Origin: Marsupella aquatica
Taxonomy: Eukaryota; Marchantiophyta
Direction of reading: 5' to 3'
Length of the DNA: 64,000 bases
Assembly (NCBI GenBank): GCA_973895155.1
Contig: OZ316893.1
Span: 992,001 to 1,056,000, forward strand
Part shown: in pieces, positions 1 through 12,564 of the stretch
How the letters are laid out: each line of letters starts with the position of its first letter
Numbering within the stretch: the first letter of the stretch is position 1
Notes under the pieces: generated by a model
What the model was told of the DNA's origin: nothing
What the model saw: only the letters and a program-made list of their open reading frames with translations
Databases searched by the model: none
Translations under genes and position numbers: made by a program

Positions 1-1
1 T

Positions 2-3000
2 GGACACTTCAAGCGAGACTGTAAGGGAAAGGCATACTTCATCGGCAAATGTGGCTAGGGCTGATGGAGAGGCTGATTACTCAATGATGAGTATGTATTA
101 TGAAGCCGGGGGTATGCCCTGTGCACATCATCTAGGAGAGCAAATGATGTGTGGATTCTTGATTGTGCTTGCTCTTTTCACATTTGTTACATTCGAGAGT
201 TTTTCAGTTCTTACTCTATTTCAAACGGTTCAGTTATACTGGGAAATGATCACTCCTGTCAAATTGAGGGTATTGGGTCTGTGAAGATTCAAATGTTTGA
301 TGGCGCTGTGCGCACAGTGTCTGGAGTCAGGTATGTACCTGGCATGCGTAAGAATCTGATTTCACTCGGTGTGACATTGGATTCAAATGGTCATCAATGG
401 AGCGTTATTGATGGTGACCTTCAAGTCAGGTCAGGAGAGATTGATTTTGAAGGGGAGCAGACAAAAGAATTTGTATTTATTGTAGAACAATACTGTATGT
501 GGAGAAGCCAATGTAACCAAGTCTCACGAGGAGATGACTCAACTGTGGCATTCACGGCTAGGCCACATGAGTGAGAAGGGTTTGGCTATCTTACGGAAGA
601 ATGGACTCATTTCTGATTTGCAATCTTGTAAATTAGAGTTCTGTGAGCATTGCATTCTTGGAAAGCAGCATCGTCGTGCTTTCGATGTTGGAACTCATCG
701 TTCCAAAGCGGTTCTTGAGTACATACATATAGTGACGTGTGGGGTCCATCTCCGACTCCCTCACACTCTGGAAAGTTGTACTATGTATCATTTATTGACG
801 ATTACTCAAGATTTGTGTGGATTTATTTTATGATGCATAAGTCTGATGTCTTTTTCATTTTTAAGAAGTGGAAGGCCCAAGTGGAGAATCAGACTGGAAA
901 CACGGTCAAGTGTTTGGATACAAGGGTGAAGAGTCTGAGGTCAGACAACAGCGGGGAGTACACTTCAGTGGAATTTGAAGAGTACTATTCAGAACAGGGA
1001 ATAACTCGCCATCTCACCACAGTTTATACTCCGCAGCAGAATGTGTCGCTGAGAGGCTCAATCGGACACTGTTGGAGCGGTCATAGAGTATGTTGAGCCA
1101 ATCAGGTTTACCACAAGAATTTTGGGCAGAAGCTATCAATACCGCAACTTATTTGGTAAATCTTTCTCTTTCTAGTGCTGTCAATTTCAAAACGCCGTTT
1201 GAGATGCGCTATAAGCGGCAAGCAGACTATCATGGCTTGGTAGTTTTTGGAAGTGATGCATATGCTCTCACACCGAAGCAAAATAGGACCAAGTTGGATC
1301 CTACCTCCAAGAAATATGTTTTTCTTGGGTACCAGAGTGGTGTGAAAACCTATAGGCTATGGGATCCTATTGCCTGTAAGCTCGTTGTTAGTAGGGATGT
1401 TTCCTTCAATGAATCCAGATTATTAAAGGAGGGGGAGAATACTCAGGTCTCCAATACTGACAAAGGAAAATCTCCTAGCCCGGATCTCGTTGAGGGGGAG
1501 ATTGATCATGAGATGCATGACCGGAGAGAAGGAGTTGCTCCAATTATGGAGTTGGTTCCTATGCCAGAGGAACCAGAGGAGTTTGTTGATACTGGTGAGC
1601 AACAAGTGGATGCTGCAGAGCTTCAAATTGTACCAGCACACGCAGATCAACCGGAGTCATCGGCTAGAAGAGCATCTGGTCACACTGTACGCGCTCCACC
1701 AAGGTATGGACAGTGGGTTGATTCATCTCAGTTGCAAGAGGAGAATTTTGTTACTGACGATGAGGGTAATGCGTTGATTTTGGAAGAAGGTGAACCTTCT
1801 TATTTCATGAAGCAAGTGCTTCAAAAGAGAAGCAAGAGTGGACTGCAGCTATGCAAACGAAGATGCAGTCACTGAAGGACAACAAAACTTGGAAGCTTGT
1901 CAAGCTGCCTGAGGTACAGCAAGTGATGGACAACAAGTGAATATACAAGCTGAAGGATCAGTCCACAGGAGGTGGATCGAAGGTCTACAAGGCTAGGTTG
2001 GTAGCCAAGGGATTCACACAGGAAAAAGGTATGGATTACAATGAGGTCTTCTCACTAGTTGCTAAGTACTCAACAATACGGCTACTGTGTGTGCTTGTTG
2101 TTATGTTTGGTCTGCTGCTAGATCAGATGGATGTTGTTATAGCTTTCCTCTATGGCACCTTGGAAGAGGTGATCTTCATGAGACAGCCGCTAGGTTTTGT
2201 GAAGAAAGGGCAAGAGGATTTAGTTTACAGATTGCTGAGATCCTTGTACGGGTTGAAGCAATCACCAAGACAGTGGAATAAGCGGTTTGATGATTGGATT
2301 CGTGCACAAGGCTTTCACAGGAGTGTGTTTGACCCATGTGTGTATCTTAAACCGATGAAGAATGTTGTCTTTGGGTTCATTGTTTTAGTACTTTATGTGG
2401 ATGACATGCTAATTACAGCCAAGGATAGGTCTGAGATTGTTAAGCTCAAGGCACTGCTTAGTGCAGAGTTTAAGATGAAGGACTTAGGGCCAGCTAAGAG
2501 GATTTTGGGTATGGAGATCACTAGGGACTTGGAGGCTGGCAAACTATGGTTGACGCATAGCAGTTATGCGAGGAAGGTAATTGCAAGGTTCAACATGGGG
2601 AATAGCAAGCCAGTAAGTACCCCGTTGGCTCCACACTTCAAGTTATCATCAGCTTTCTATCCTACGGATGACACTGCGAAGGGATTGATGTCAAAGGTTC
2701 TGTATGACAAGGCAGTGGGGAGTCTCATGTATTTGATGACTTGCACTAGACCTGATCTTGCCATGGATATGGGCAAGGTGAGCAGGTACATGTCAAATCC
2801 AGGGAAGGTACACTGGGAAGCAGTGAAGTGGATTATTCGGTATTTGAAGGGTACCGTGGATCATGGTCTACTGTTTGATGCACATGCTGATAATGCTAGA
2901 TCATTGATGCTGATTATGCACAGGATCTGGATCGGAGGAGGTCAACAACAGGTTATGTGTTCACACTGGGAGGTGGATGCATAAGTTGGAGGTCTACTAC

Positions 3001-3366
3001 TTGCAGAAGTGTATTGCTCAGTCTACTACAGAAGCGGAATATGTTGCAGCAGCGGAAGCAACAAAGGAAGCGATTTGGTTGGACAGACTTATCACTGAGA
3101 TGGGATTACCACAGGGGAATGTGAAGCTCCATTGTGATAGTCAGAGTGCACTCCACCTTGCTGTGAACCAGGTGATGGACAGCAGAGTGAAGCACATCGA
3201 CGTCAGGTACCATTTTATCAGGCAAGCTGTGTCTGAAAATATGTTTGAGCTAGTCAAGATTGACGGTAAACTCAACCCGACTGACGCTTTTACCAAAGTG
3301 ATTCCTTGGGAGAGTTTTTCTAGACACCGTGATGCGTTGCAGGTTTTGCAATTGCCTCACAAGTAG
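2..3366 (+). pseudogene. copia gag-pol polyprotein, broken by frameshifts and a stop
   Basis: The reading frame changes near 50, 145, 535, 740, 1090, 1880-1990 and 2980, and an in-frame TGA sits at 1938-1940 where copia relatives usually have Trp. Recognisable pieces are the protease region from 149, where the catalytic Asp-Ser/Thr-Gly context reads ILDCACSF and so looks altered; the GAG-pre-integrase HHCC start (WHSRLGHM, about 540-565); the integrase core (FIDDYSRFVW, about 790-830); the reverse transcriptase at 1998-2984 with YVDD at 2394-2405; and RNase H with [11 protein letters not shown] at 3028-3060. The product stops at 3364-3366. This copy cannot make a full polyprotein and would depend on another element to move. 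Confidence 0.9.
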
Positions 3367-3545
3367 GGTTACTTAACATTTGTGTAGATACTGAGATATG
3401 CTCTTGCTCATTCCTTGTATAGGCTACGACTTAGTTCTGGTTTACTCTCGTATAAAGAGGGAAAAATCGGTTTGGTTTTTCTTTCCAGAACTTCCCGCTG
3501 AGTAATCATATTGGTAGCGGTCTTTACCCTCCCCTAGACCAGAGT

Positions 3546-3556
3546 CAAGGGGGAGA
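3546..3556 (+). other. polypurine tract of the copia element
   Basis: A run of purines (AAGGGGGAGA) lies directly before the TG that opens the 3' LTR. This is the usual place for the plus-strand primer of reverse transcription and fixes the LTR boundary. Confidence 0.8.
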
Positions 3557-3557
3557 T

Positions 3558-3902
3558 TGTTAGGATTTACTCTTAGGTCTAGAGTTACGACTGTACCGTA
3601 GTTAAGGCTAATCTTAGTCGTAGACTTGGTTAGGTTAGTCATGCTGTGCACACTCTATAACCAAGCGGTGTTTGCTTGGAGAGGGGGAACTCAGGCTCAT
3701 TGTTACGGAGCTAGTTGAGAGATAGAGAGAGCTTGCGCTGTGGATGCTTGGTATGGCCGGTCGGCCTAGAGTGCAGTAAAGCTCATGTGTGTTCCCGTGG
3801 ACGTAGCCTCATGTGGAGGTGAACCACGTATCTCTCTGTGTCGACTATTGTGCGTTGGATGGTTCATGGGCTTGCCGTTGCGATTGTCGTCTATGCTCAA
3901 CA
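3558..3902 (+). repeat. 3' LTR of the copia element (345 bp)
   Basis: It begins TGTTAGGA and ends GCTCAACA, so it has the TG..CA ends and a short TGTT/AACA terminal inverted repeat. The same ends and much of the interior recur at 54173-54510, which confirms the limits. The internal text around 3745-3900 (GGCCGGTCGGCCTAGAG onward) is the best conserved part between copies. Confidence 0.9.
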
Positions 3903-5285
3903 AAGTGCTTATTGAGTCGGGGATCTACTGCCATTTTGTTTTATTCAAAGTTCAAAGTTCGGGACCTCAAGGGCCGGAAATTTTCCGGCCCTTGCCCTTG
4001 CATATCCTCTAAAGACGCCATCAGGATTGCCGGCTTGTCGCTTCGTTTAGAGATGCCATGGGTTCATTTGAGAGCCAAAAATCAAAGGACCTTGCACATG
4101 CAAGACTCCCCTTAGGTCCCATAGAGCTGAGCTTATAGCTCCTAAAAGAAGAGACTCACATTCTGCTCCAACCCCATCATTAGTTAGAATTAGTAAGTGT
4201 ACACAGGAACTGGAAATGGTTAACCTAAGAAAACACCTGAAGAGGTTAATAGGGTAGCCTTATAGGGGCCACCTTGAAACTTTGCAATGGAAATCTGGGA
4301 TGGGTCAGCAAGATACATGATACTTAGCTTGATACCCTTAATGAGTCGCTTCACAGGCAGTTTTCTGTCTTTGTCCCAAGGTGGGCAGTACTTTGCCTAC
4401 AGGTAAGCTGTAACCCAACATATCAGTGAATCACTCTGACCACAATTGTTTTGCCTATGTAAGCTGTAACCCAACTCATCAGTGAATCACTCTGACAGCC
4501 TAACTCACATTTGTTGTCCTCCATTCATGGTAATCTCAACTAAACCACCACTAGCCATGACAAAACCTGGATCCACCAGGTTTCACCATTAATATTACAA
4601 CTTTCCTGGAATTGTGGAGCAAATTGGCACTGTAGAGGAGAGGAATCAGTGGAATATGAAAAATGGAGATGTTTTGGACCCTTGCCCCCTTTATATATGG
4701 CCAGTGGCGATTAAAGCTCAGATGGGATGAGGGATGAGCTTACAAGGCAGAATGGTGTGAAGCTGATGTTTTGGTGTAAACAAGGCGGTCTAGAAATTAT
4801 TACTCTGGTTGTGTAGAATGATCAGCAACGATGTCACATCCAGTGATTTTTGCTGAATATCTATTTATGACATAATGGACCGTTCTTTTGTGCAAAAGGA
4901 GCAAACGAACAGGTTTTACTTTGATAACGTAATCAGCACTTGGATGAATCTCTCTCACACACACATCTTCTGCCAAGTCGCCAAACAGAGTGGGTGGTTA
5001 CTTTGCACTAGAAAAAGCACCAAGTAAGTCGGCTGGCGAATCATAGAACCAGCTTACCAAAAGTGCTGCATGAGAAATCTTTAATAAACTGGGTAATGCA
5101 GTCATGTAGAAGGCATTGAGCAAAAAGGTTGATGGTGCTTCGGAAAATTCAGTGTGGCTTCAGCACATTCGAGAAATGCTTGTGTTGGGTTTCAAAATTG
5201 CCGAGGTTATGCAAGGCTAGCAGATGTCGAGCAACTAGAGTCGAATTGGACATGTCCTGGGACTGATTTCCGTTTGTTTCATACG
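3903..5285. other. intergenic, no gene recognised
   Basis: Short open frames only, none with recognisable domains. A hairpin-like GGGCCGGAAATTTTCCGGCCC lies near 3972-3992 and a tandem duplication at 4392-4496. The last few hundred bases must hold the promoter and 5' UTR of the J-domain gene, but I see no clear TATA box. Confidence 0.5.
4392..4496. repeat. two-copy tandem duplication, about 48 bp
   Basis: The string TTTGCCTA..GTAAGCTGTAACCCAAC..TCAGTGAATCACTCTGAC occurs at 4392-4440 and again at 4450-4496 with few differences. Confidence 0.8.
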
Positions 5286-8150
5286 ATGGCTAGCCAAACT
5301 TTACCAATCAACTTAGCTGCATCGGAGTGCTCAATTGTGGGCTCATCGTCAGTCTTTCAGCGAGGGAAGAGTTTGAGGTGTGAAGGAAAAAATCTGTCTC
5401 TCTCCTCTTCGGAATCTATTCGTTGTTCATCGGTGTACCACTTCATCCAGAAGCCCAGACGAGCTCAAATACTCACAGTGCTATCTTCCGCTAGGACTTG
5501 CCCGCAACTTAGAATTGAACTGGCCTTGAGTTGCCGTTCAACTCAGTCCAGCAGCAGCAGTGGCAGCCTTTCGGATCATAGTAACAGGTACATCTTTAGG
5601 TCTTCGAGGTCTTCTCTGTGGAGAGGATTTGGATGTGAGAATGATGGCACCTCATCAAGTTGGAGGAATCGGAGGAATCGTTGGAAGGGATGGAATTGCA
5701 AGGTCAGTGGTAGAAGTGAAGTGGGGAGTGAGGAGTGGATGTCCAAGGGCACTCCTTGCGAAGTGCTGGGGGTTTCACCAGGCTCCAGTGAAGAGGAGAT
5801 CAAACTTGCTTTTCGAGCTAGGGTACGGTATGAATTCGTCCCATCAATCCCGTGCGATCGTTGCTCTTATTCAATACCTTCCTTTCAAACGCTATGAGCG
5901 GTTTCTATGGAATCAATCATGCTTAGTTCAATCACTGATAGGAGCGCCATTGCTTCCTTCGTGATAAGAAGGAATTTACAGAAACCTATTCTAATTCAAT
6001 CCAAAACAATGGCAGATAAAAGAATACCACCCAGACGTTTACCAGGGTCTGGGAGATGCGGATGCTATTACACAACGTCTACTGCGAGCATATGAAGTAC
6101 TGTCCTTTCCTTCGTCCTTCCAAATTCGGTTCACAACGAAGTAGAGTTTGGTTTGAGCTCCTTCTTCTTATGTCCCTGATGTGATTCTCTCTTCAAGTTC
6201 GAGACAGTATCTGTCTGGCCGCTGAAATGAGATCGTTCCTTTCTATTTTGTACAGATTCTGACAGGCAATCTTGAGAGAACGGTTCTCAGAACGTAAGCA
6301 CTCTGCACCGTCATGTCGATGTGGTCATACTCCTCGTCGCCCTCATCTGTAATTACTGTGTTTTATTTTAAATCAATGTGCTGGTTCAGCTCGATTTATT
6401 TGTGTCTTGGACAAGACTGGAACTGATGAACATTTTGTTGTATGCTGGCCTATTTATGCGATGTGAGCATGTCCTTTTGCTAATATTACAAATGCAGGAG
6501 GAAGAGTTTTGATCCTTTTGAAGAGCCGGAGTGTGTAGCTGAAGATGTCTTTGTCAACGAATTCGCTTGCATAGGACGAGGTTTGTCTCTGTGCTACCCC
6601 CAAAAAACAAATGTAATGAAATTCCTACCGGCATCCACTATGATTGCTTGAACTTAGTTGCAGATGCTGTGAATGTCTTGAGAGTCAGCCTTGGCCGTAC
6701 TTTACTCCGAAAATGTATTAACTTTTCTAATTTGATGAAGTCACATATTTGTATCTGATGTGGGGATGCATACGTTGTGCGAAATCCGGTCTGTCAGATT
6801 GCTTTTATCGGCCGTTGATAACCTCTTGTCATCTCTGGTAATAATACTTAACAGGATGTCCATACTCATGCGTGGAGCGGGCTTCCGACGTATTTCAATT
6901 TGCTCCTGAAACTGGCTGCGCCCGTGCTTATAACCAGGAATCTGGAAGTAAAGTCCTCCTTTCAGTTTACCTCCAACTCTCCAATAGATCAAAGAAAATC
7001 TATGGGTGAATTTTCTTGAGATGTCAAATCCTCCCCAAATCATTGGACTCAAGTAGAATTCTCCCCAAGGAGCTGTTTACTGAATAGTGCATGACTTGGA
7101 AGATAGTTTGTTAGCATAAATGCCAGAAACGAGTTCTGGACCGGCTGGTTTGCCTCCGTTTATTCGTGATCAAATGCAGGTTGAGCCTTAGGTCATGATT
7201 CGATGTAGCATCTCCCCTCGTCTTTGTTCATACCAAATTGTAAACAAGATGTTAGTTCTCTGTTAGTCTTTTTTACAGTAAACGGAGTCATTAAGTGCCA
7301 CAATGCATAGAGTTTGGGGATTTACGGATATTGAACCACTCAAAGGGGTTGTCTCACCTGGATACACGATGACGAAATTTGATAGCTGCGTATTCCTTGT
7401 AGGGACAGGAGGATATCATGTGCAACTGGCTGTTGGACAATGTCCACGGAACTGCATCCACTATGTGACACCTGAACAGAGGTTTCGACTAGAGGAGATT
7501 CTCCAGAGGTTAGTCTCTTTTTCATGATTACAATCAATTGTTACTGTCTTCATGGCTAAATGGTACATCTGAATACTGTCTTCCCACCATTCATGATGAA
7601 GATTTCTAGTTTTAGGAGTGCTGCGCCTGGTAGCTGCCATAAAGTGTTAACTAATTCACCCAGAGGGATCTGCTTGCAGTGCCATGGGAGTTACTATCTA
7701 AGTGGGCATTCTGCTGCTCATCATCTGTAAGATTACCAGTATGGCACTCAGTGTCCTGGTGCAAGGTCTAGACAGTCAGAGTCCTGATTACTAACTCTAG
7801 GACCAATCAAGATCCTATTTCTGCTGTTGATCCATCCTGCTGGAGTGGAAAGCAACTTCTTCAAAAAGTACTACCGCTCTTACGTAAAGTCGAACGTGTT
7901 TTGGGGATTATTAGGTCTTTCATACACGTAGCACTCCACATCCTTTCAGGAAGATAGTTGCCTCTAGAACGAATAACAACACAACACTTGTGCTTTGTTG
8001 TGTTTTTGCAGTGTCTTGGAAGGCACCGTATATTCAGAGGAGCTTGCTATCATGGATGGGTTAATTGCACGAGCTAAGTTTGAGAATGGTAGATACAATC
8101 CTCCCAAGCGCAAGGCGAAGCAGAGTGAGGACTGGGTGGACTGGTACTGA
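5286..8150 (+). CDS. chloroplast J-domain protein with ferredoxin-type Fe-S domain (DJC76/77/82-like)
   Basis: Seven exons fit GT/AG sites and codon phase exactly: 5286-5822, 6016-6096, 6256-6293, 6498-6580, 6855-6947, 7409-7508, 8012-8150, giving 356 aa. Residues 1 to about 150 are Ser/Arg-rich and look like a plastid transit peptide plus linker. The J domain runs from about 155 (PCEVLGVSPGSSEEEIKLAF) through HPD at 184-186 to AYEILTGNLE. A Fer4-type domain follows with Cys 248 and 252 (CPYSCVERA) and Cys 289 and 293 (CPRNCIHYV). This combination is known from plant DJC76, DJC77 and DJC82, which are J-domain co-chaperones of plastid Hsp70 with a bacterial-type ferredoxin module. The start is chosen at ATG 5286; the frame is open further upstream but without another ATG. 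The exon 1 linker is weakly conserved, so its exact frame is the least certain part. Confidence 0.88.
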
Positions 8151-9243
8151 GGACATGCCATCAGGCTTGTTCGCAGATCGTAAAAACTATAACACGGGCA
8201 GTGCGGTAAATAGTAACTCCGGCATTTCTGTGCGGTAGGCCTGGTTCAATGACCTGGGGTGCATGTCTATGTAAGATAGAGGTCCTTACAAATTTGTCAC
8301 CATGATGAAAGCAATCAATTTGTAGTTTACAATTCCTTACAAATTGGCAAAGCAAAGTCAGAAAAGAATTCCGTGCTTCAGTTATTAATTTCTCGATACT
8401 TCGAGAATGTATCTATCCAGAGATCTTTTGAGAATATTACAATTGTTCCCCAAATATTAGTTTTACCGTAAAATCTCGAGTTGCTCAAAGACAAACTGGT
8501 GTCAAGTGTTTAGGGTAGACAGAGTCACAATTGTCAAGGGCGTCAGCCCTTCCATCCACGCCGTTTACGAGGCTCAGAGCTTCGACCACATCAAGAAAAT
8601 TCATCGCAACGCATATCTGACTGAACATATTCCACTGAAGAGTTTAATGAGTAGTCTGGGCACCTGTGTGAGTTGTTGTAGTCCAGACTTTGAATGAACA
8701 ATCTTCTGTGGGGACAAACGTCAGGTCCCCAATTCGTGGGGAAAGTCAGCGGGAAGGCAGATCCGTCCGCATATTCAGGAGATCTTATGTCTGACGTGAG
8801 TTTACTTGCGAAAACACGACAAGAAGCTGCGTGGAAGATCTTGTTGTCAACCAAAGGTAACGTACTACTGAGAGAAGGGAGAACACCTGAAGCATGTATC
8901 GCTCCGGGGATGACGCCAAATCTGTCTAGAATTTTGTGGGGGCGGGCACGAATCTTTGCTCGGATATCGGTGGGAACGAAGAAGCCTCACGTTGAATTGG
9001 AGCAAACGGAGGCGCTGCATGGACTTTTTGGTGGCAATGTCACATTCAAGGGCGGACGAAATATATATCTGCACGGAGGTGTACGTTCATCTCAATGCCA
9101 GTGTACGGTCTGAAGAGTACTTCATCGTTCCTGACTCCCATTGTACCTGAGAATTTGATCGCTCGCGGCCTCTGCATCGTGACACACTGCTCTGACTATT
9201 CTGCAGCCTTCAGCTTTTCGAGCAGCGAGCGCTTACGTCTGTC
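8151..9243. other. 3' flank of the J-domain gene and intergenic DNA
   Basis: No recognisable domain. The longest ATG-initiated frame is 8694-9113 (139 aa, no signal peptide or membrane segment), given separately as a weak candidate. The stretch 9114-9243 directly upstream of the secreted-protein gene would hold its promoter. Confidence 0.4.
8694..9113 (+). CDS. hypothetical 139-aa ORF, weak
   Basis: It opens with ATG and reads MNNLLWGQTSGPQF. It is basic and hydrophilic, with no family that I recognise and no splice context that supports or extends it. It lies in the same orientation between two better supported genes. It may be a chance ORF. Confidence 0.15.
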   Translation: MNNLLWGQTSGPQFVGKVSGKADPSAYSGDLMSDVSLLAKTRQEAAWKILLSTKGNVLLREGRTPEACIAPGMTPNLSRILWGRARIFARISVGTKKPHVELEQTEALHGLFGGNVTFKGGRNIYLHGGVRSSQCQCTV

Positions 9244-9639
9244 ATGGCGGTTTCGGGTGTTGCCCTCTGGGCCTATGGCTCTGCGCTCCTCCTCGTTTTC
9301 GTGGGGACTGCCAACTGCACAGTGACTAGCTACTCTACCATCTACGGTACCATCCCCAAATTGCTCGATGCCCAACTTGATGACAATTCCCTGATAGGAG
9401 TTTGTAAACTTTCGGGAGCGTTTTTTACTGGGACAGGTACCTCAATGCAGCTGGACTGTGGTATTTCGGGCTATAATGTATTTCTTATATTTGGTGAGCC
9501 TGATCAGAACAATTTAGTACAACAAATTGTGAGCGTCGCACATCCAAACTTTCAGGGCAGTTTCTTAACCACGGAATGCATGAGCAATTGCAACTGCAAT
9601 GGCCAAAATTGTATTACGTGGACAGGTTCGGCTTGGTAG
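9244..9639 (+). CDS. predicted small secreted Cys-containing protein (131 aa)
   Basis: The ATG-initiated frame starts with a convincing signal peptide: a hydrophobic core ALLLVFVG at residues 14-21 ending near residue 24. The mature part has Cys at 25, 54, 72, 112, 116, 118 and 123, the last four packed in ECMSNCNCNGQNC, which suggests disulfide bonding outside the cell. It is short and uncharged, has no membrane anchor, and shows no intron signal. I do not recognise the family. A spliced longer form is possible because the downstream frame was not resolved. Confidence 0.5.
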   Translation: MAVSGVALWAYGSALLLVFVGTANCTVTSYSTIYGTIPKLLDAQLDDNSLIGVCKLSGAFFTGTGTSMQLDCGISGYNVFLIFGEPDQNNLVQQIVSVAHPNFQGSFLTTECMSNCNCNGQNCITWTGSAW

Positions 9640-12564
9640 GTGCTACATCAGAATCGATGATAGTCACTATCTCCTGTGTGCAAGAGATGCACATAGAGGC
9701 GGATGGTTTCGGTGTGAAACAAGCGGAGAAACAAGTTATCATATACACATGCTCGATCAGCAGATACGGGGGAGCCAGCTAGTAAAATACGTTAGACGCC
9801 AAAGATAATGATACTATTCATTAGTTGGATCTGGCTAGAGGTGTGCTACACTTGATGCGCCAAAGGTTGGCACGCACTTGAGATATCTCAACGTAGTTTA
9901 TCTACTCAGATCCCGACTTCAGGTTTTCATTGTTGGACAGTATCCAAAAATGTTATAGATTGGAGAATATTTGCTGACATAGATGCGATCGATCAATACT
10001 CGCGTATTGATAATAAGCTTGGCAGCCTTGAGTAAAAGCTTTCTTTTCATTGAATAACGAAACGAAAAATATGATTTTGCTTACACCTTTAGCCAAGACG
10101 GTGAGTTCCATTGCAAGTTCCTACCTTTGTGTGTATATAAGTGCATGCGAGTAATTTAAATCTACCCACAGCTTGAAGTTGTTGAAGAAATTGCTTTGTT
10201 GAAAGGTTGGGGCGCATTCCGTCCAAAGGCTTCGATTACATATATATTGCTGAAGCTCACTGAGAGTTGCCGTTCAACTGTGTTGTCTGCCGATGGAATG
10301 GCAAGGACCATAGATGTACGATCTACATCTGACGAGGGCACGAAAGGTACATGGTACCAGGAAATAAAGAATGACCAGATGGACCATATTGCTGGCACGG
10401 GATGTGTATTTACTCCTTGTTTACACTTCCTGCCCCCTCGACATCGGTGTTAGCAGTCTGAGAGAAGTGCGTCACATGGCTTGCAAGAGGAGAAGGTCGT
10501 TGGGTCTTGGTGACATGCCATCCGGATCGATTGCTCACATGGCAAAACTTTCATTACTCTCTTCACACAATACCGTGCATGGCCTTCCGCACATCATTTC
10601 ACACATGTGGCCGCATCCGAGATTCTTTCCACAGAAACTGCGGCGTACTGAGTTTGACCTTCGTAGTGGTACCCCGCATGTGGGCTGCAGTTCATGAAAC
10701 GTTGCTTGCCTCTTACCATCAAAGTTGAGCATGCTGTCTTGCTTGTACCCAAGCTCTAGTGTTTGAGACTGGGTAAAGTTCCACACTCGACAGGATATAA
10801 ATATTCAGGGCGATGTTTACGCAATAAATCCACAACTCAAGTACAGAACACAACAGAATTGATACTTTGAGGTTTACTTACTTTACTAACATACGAGGAT
10901 TTAAAGCCGCAGTGACGGTCATAACAATCTTAACAGTTAATGCACGACTGTAATTTTGGTAATAAAGGAAATTTTTGGTAAGAAGGACAACAGTTCTTCT
11001 CATCCTGGATCCTGACCTAGAGGGGAAACTGTAAAACATTGGAGCTGCAGCTAAGAAAGAGTGGTAGTGCCTGTCTTCGGTCATTGCACTTCATAGTGTA
11101 GGAAAGATCTTTGATGTAATATTTCATGGGGGGACAAACAGATGCTAAATGCTGTCCTTTTGAGTTCAAGTCTCTTTGATGGACTCCTAGTTTCTGTCAC
11201 TTCCACCCGTGAAGCATGTAATGCTACAAATCATGAGAGCTCCAGAACTTGTAGAAGGAGAGCAACCATTAAAGAAAAGGCTGGTGTATGCATTTGGCAA
11301 CACATACTTCTTCCGCAAAGAGCTAGGAATACTGAATGTACTTACTGGGTATGTATAAGATGAAGGATTCCAGTCAAAATTGTCTGTATGGCTACTGTGT
11401 GGAAAGCTTTTCGTTTATATGTTACACCCTGCTAGAATGCATTTTTTAGGATGTGTCCGAGTTTGACATTGGGCCGTATTCCATGACAGGTATTTGTTTT
11501 TGGTTGGTAAAAAAGGGGAGGATTAGATGGCGGGCAGGTGGTTTGGCAACTACCGAAGAGCTGCTATCCATGGTTCTTGCATAAAACGCCTTTTAGAAGA
11601 GGATTGAAAAACATAGTTTTCAGTCTCTTATTTCCAATGCTCTATTGGAGGAAAATAAAACACAAGGACCTATATCGATATAGGTTACCCAGGGCGAGCC
11701 CTGTTGATTTCCCCTGCTGTTTCGCTCTTCCTTAGGATATTATTTCCTTGTATAAGCCAGGAGCATGTTCTGCTGATTTTTGAAGGATATAATTTTCCTT
11801 CTGAAAGCTGCTGATGCTGGAAATCGAATTGGGTGATTTGACAAATTGTCAAGTTACTTGATATGATGTTGTTGATCAAGACAATCGCATTATTTGATAA
11901 TTTCTGCAGATTTCAGTCAGTCAAATTATTTGATGTTTTCTGCAGAATTCAGTCAGTCAAATTATTTGGTGCGATGCCAAATAAACTACTATATCCTTTG
12001 ATTATGTCCTCCCATCCATGGATAAGCAGAAATCCAACAGAAGTAATGGGACAGTAAAACACATTTTGAGCAAGTTTGAAAAGTTCACTGATTAGGGTTT
12101 AGATAGTGTGGAATGTTCCTTTGTTCTGCAGTCATGTTTTGGGTTTTTGGTTAAACCAGGAGTAGTTAACAAGCTTTTGAACACGTTTCACGACCTTATC
12201 TTGCAAATCTGAGAAGCTCAGAACAGTGGAGTTCCATATGGAACTTCATATCCTTTTTGCTTGATTTCAAATTGTCAACTCGCTTTAAAGCAGAAGAACA
12301 TGGCCACCTTACTAAAGCTGAAATGTCTAATCACCAACCTTCATCATCAAGCTCTATAAGATCTCGATACATCCACAAGCCTGGGAGCAAAACGCTTCCT
12401 CTGCAAGCCAATGAACTCTGAAACTGATTGCTTAAGTTTTATGCTGGTGGAGGTTGACATGGGCAAATTTTATGTTTATGTTTTTGCCTTGTAACATCCA
12501 ATTGAAATCCATTCAAAAAGACAGCGTACAACAGGGTGGCCCACAAAGGGGGACAACACCCTAG
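9640..12564. other. gene-poor stretch, no coding region supported
   Basis: Only short unconserved open frames on both strands, 60 to 110 codons and overlapping one another. One small tandem repeat lies at 11891-11970. I see no transposon ends, tRNA or domain-bearing exon. Confidence 0.5.
11891..11970. repeat. 36-bp tandem repeat, two copies
   Basis: TTTCTGCAGA..TTCAGTCAGTCAAATTATTTG starts at 11901 and again at 11937. The preceding TTATTTGATAA suggests a third, partial unit. Confidence 0.75.

Larger units (their letters stand above)
1..3902 (+). mobile_element. Ty1/copia LTR retrotransposon, 5'-truncated by the window edge
   Basis: The window opens inside the gag zinc knuckle (GHFKRDC, bases 2-22). 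In copia order there follow a protease-like region, a GAG-pre-integrase zinc finger, an integrase core, an RVT_2 reverse transcriptase, RNase H, a polypurine tract and a 345-bp LTR starting TG and ending CA. Integrase before reverse transcriptase places it in Ty1/copia. The 5' LTR lies outside the window, so neither the target-site duplication nor the age from LTR divergence can be read. Relatives of its LTR stand alone at 54173-54510 and, more diverged, at 60102-60452, so the family has been active in this genome. Confidence 0.93.

Noticed and set aside
5154-5285. Upstream extension of the J-domain protein to 5154
   Set aside because: The frame is open but begins with GTG, not ATG. The first ATG, at 5286, has A at -3 and G at +4 and starts a typical transit-like sequence.
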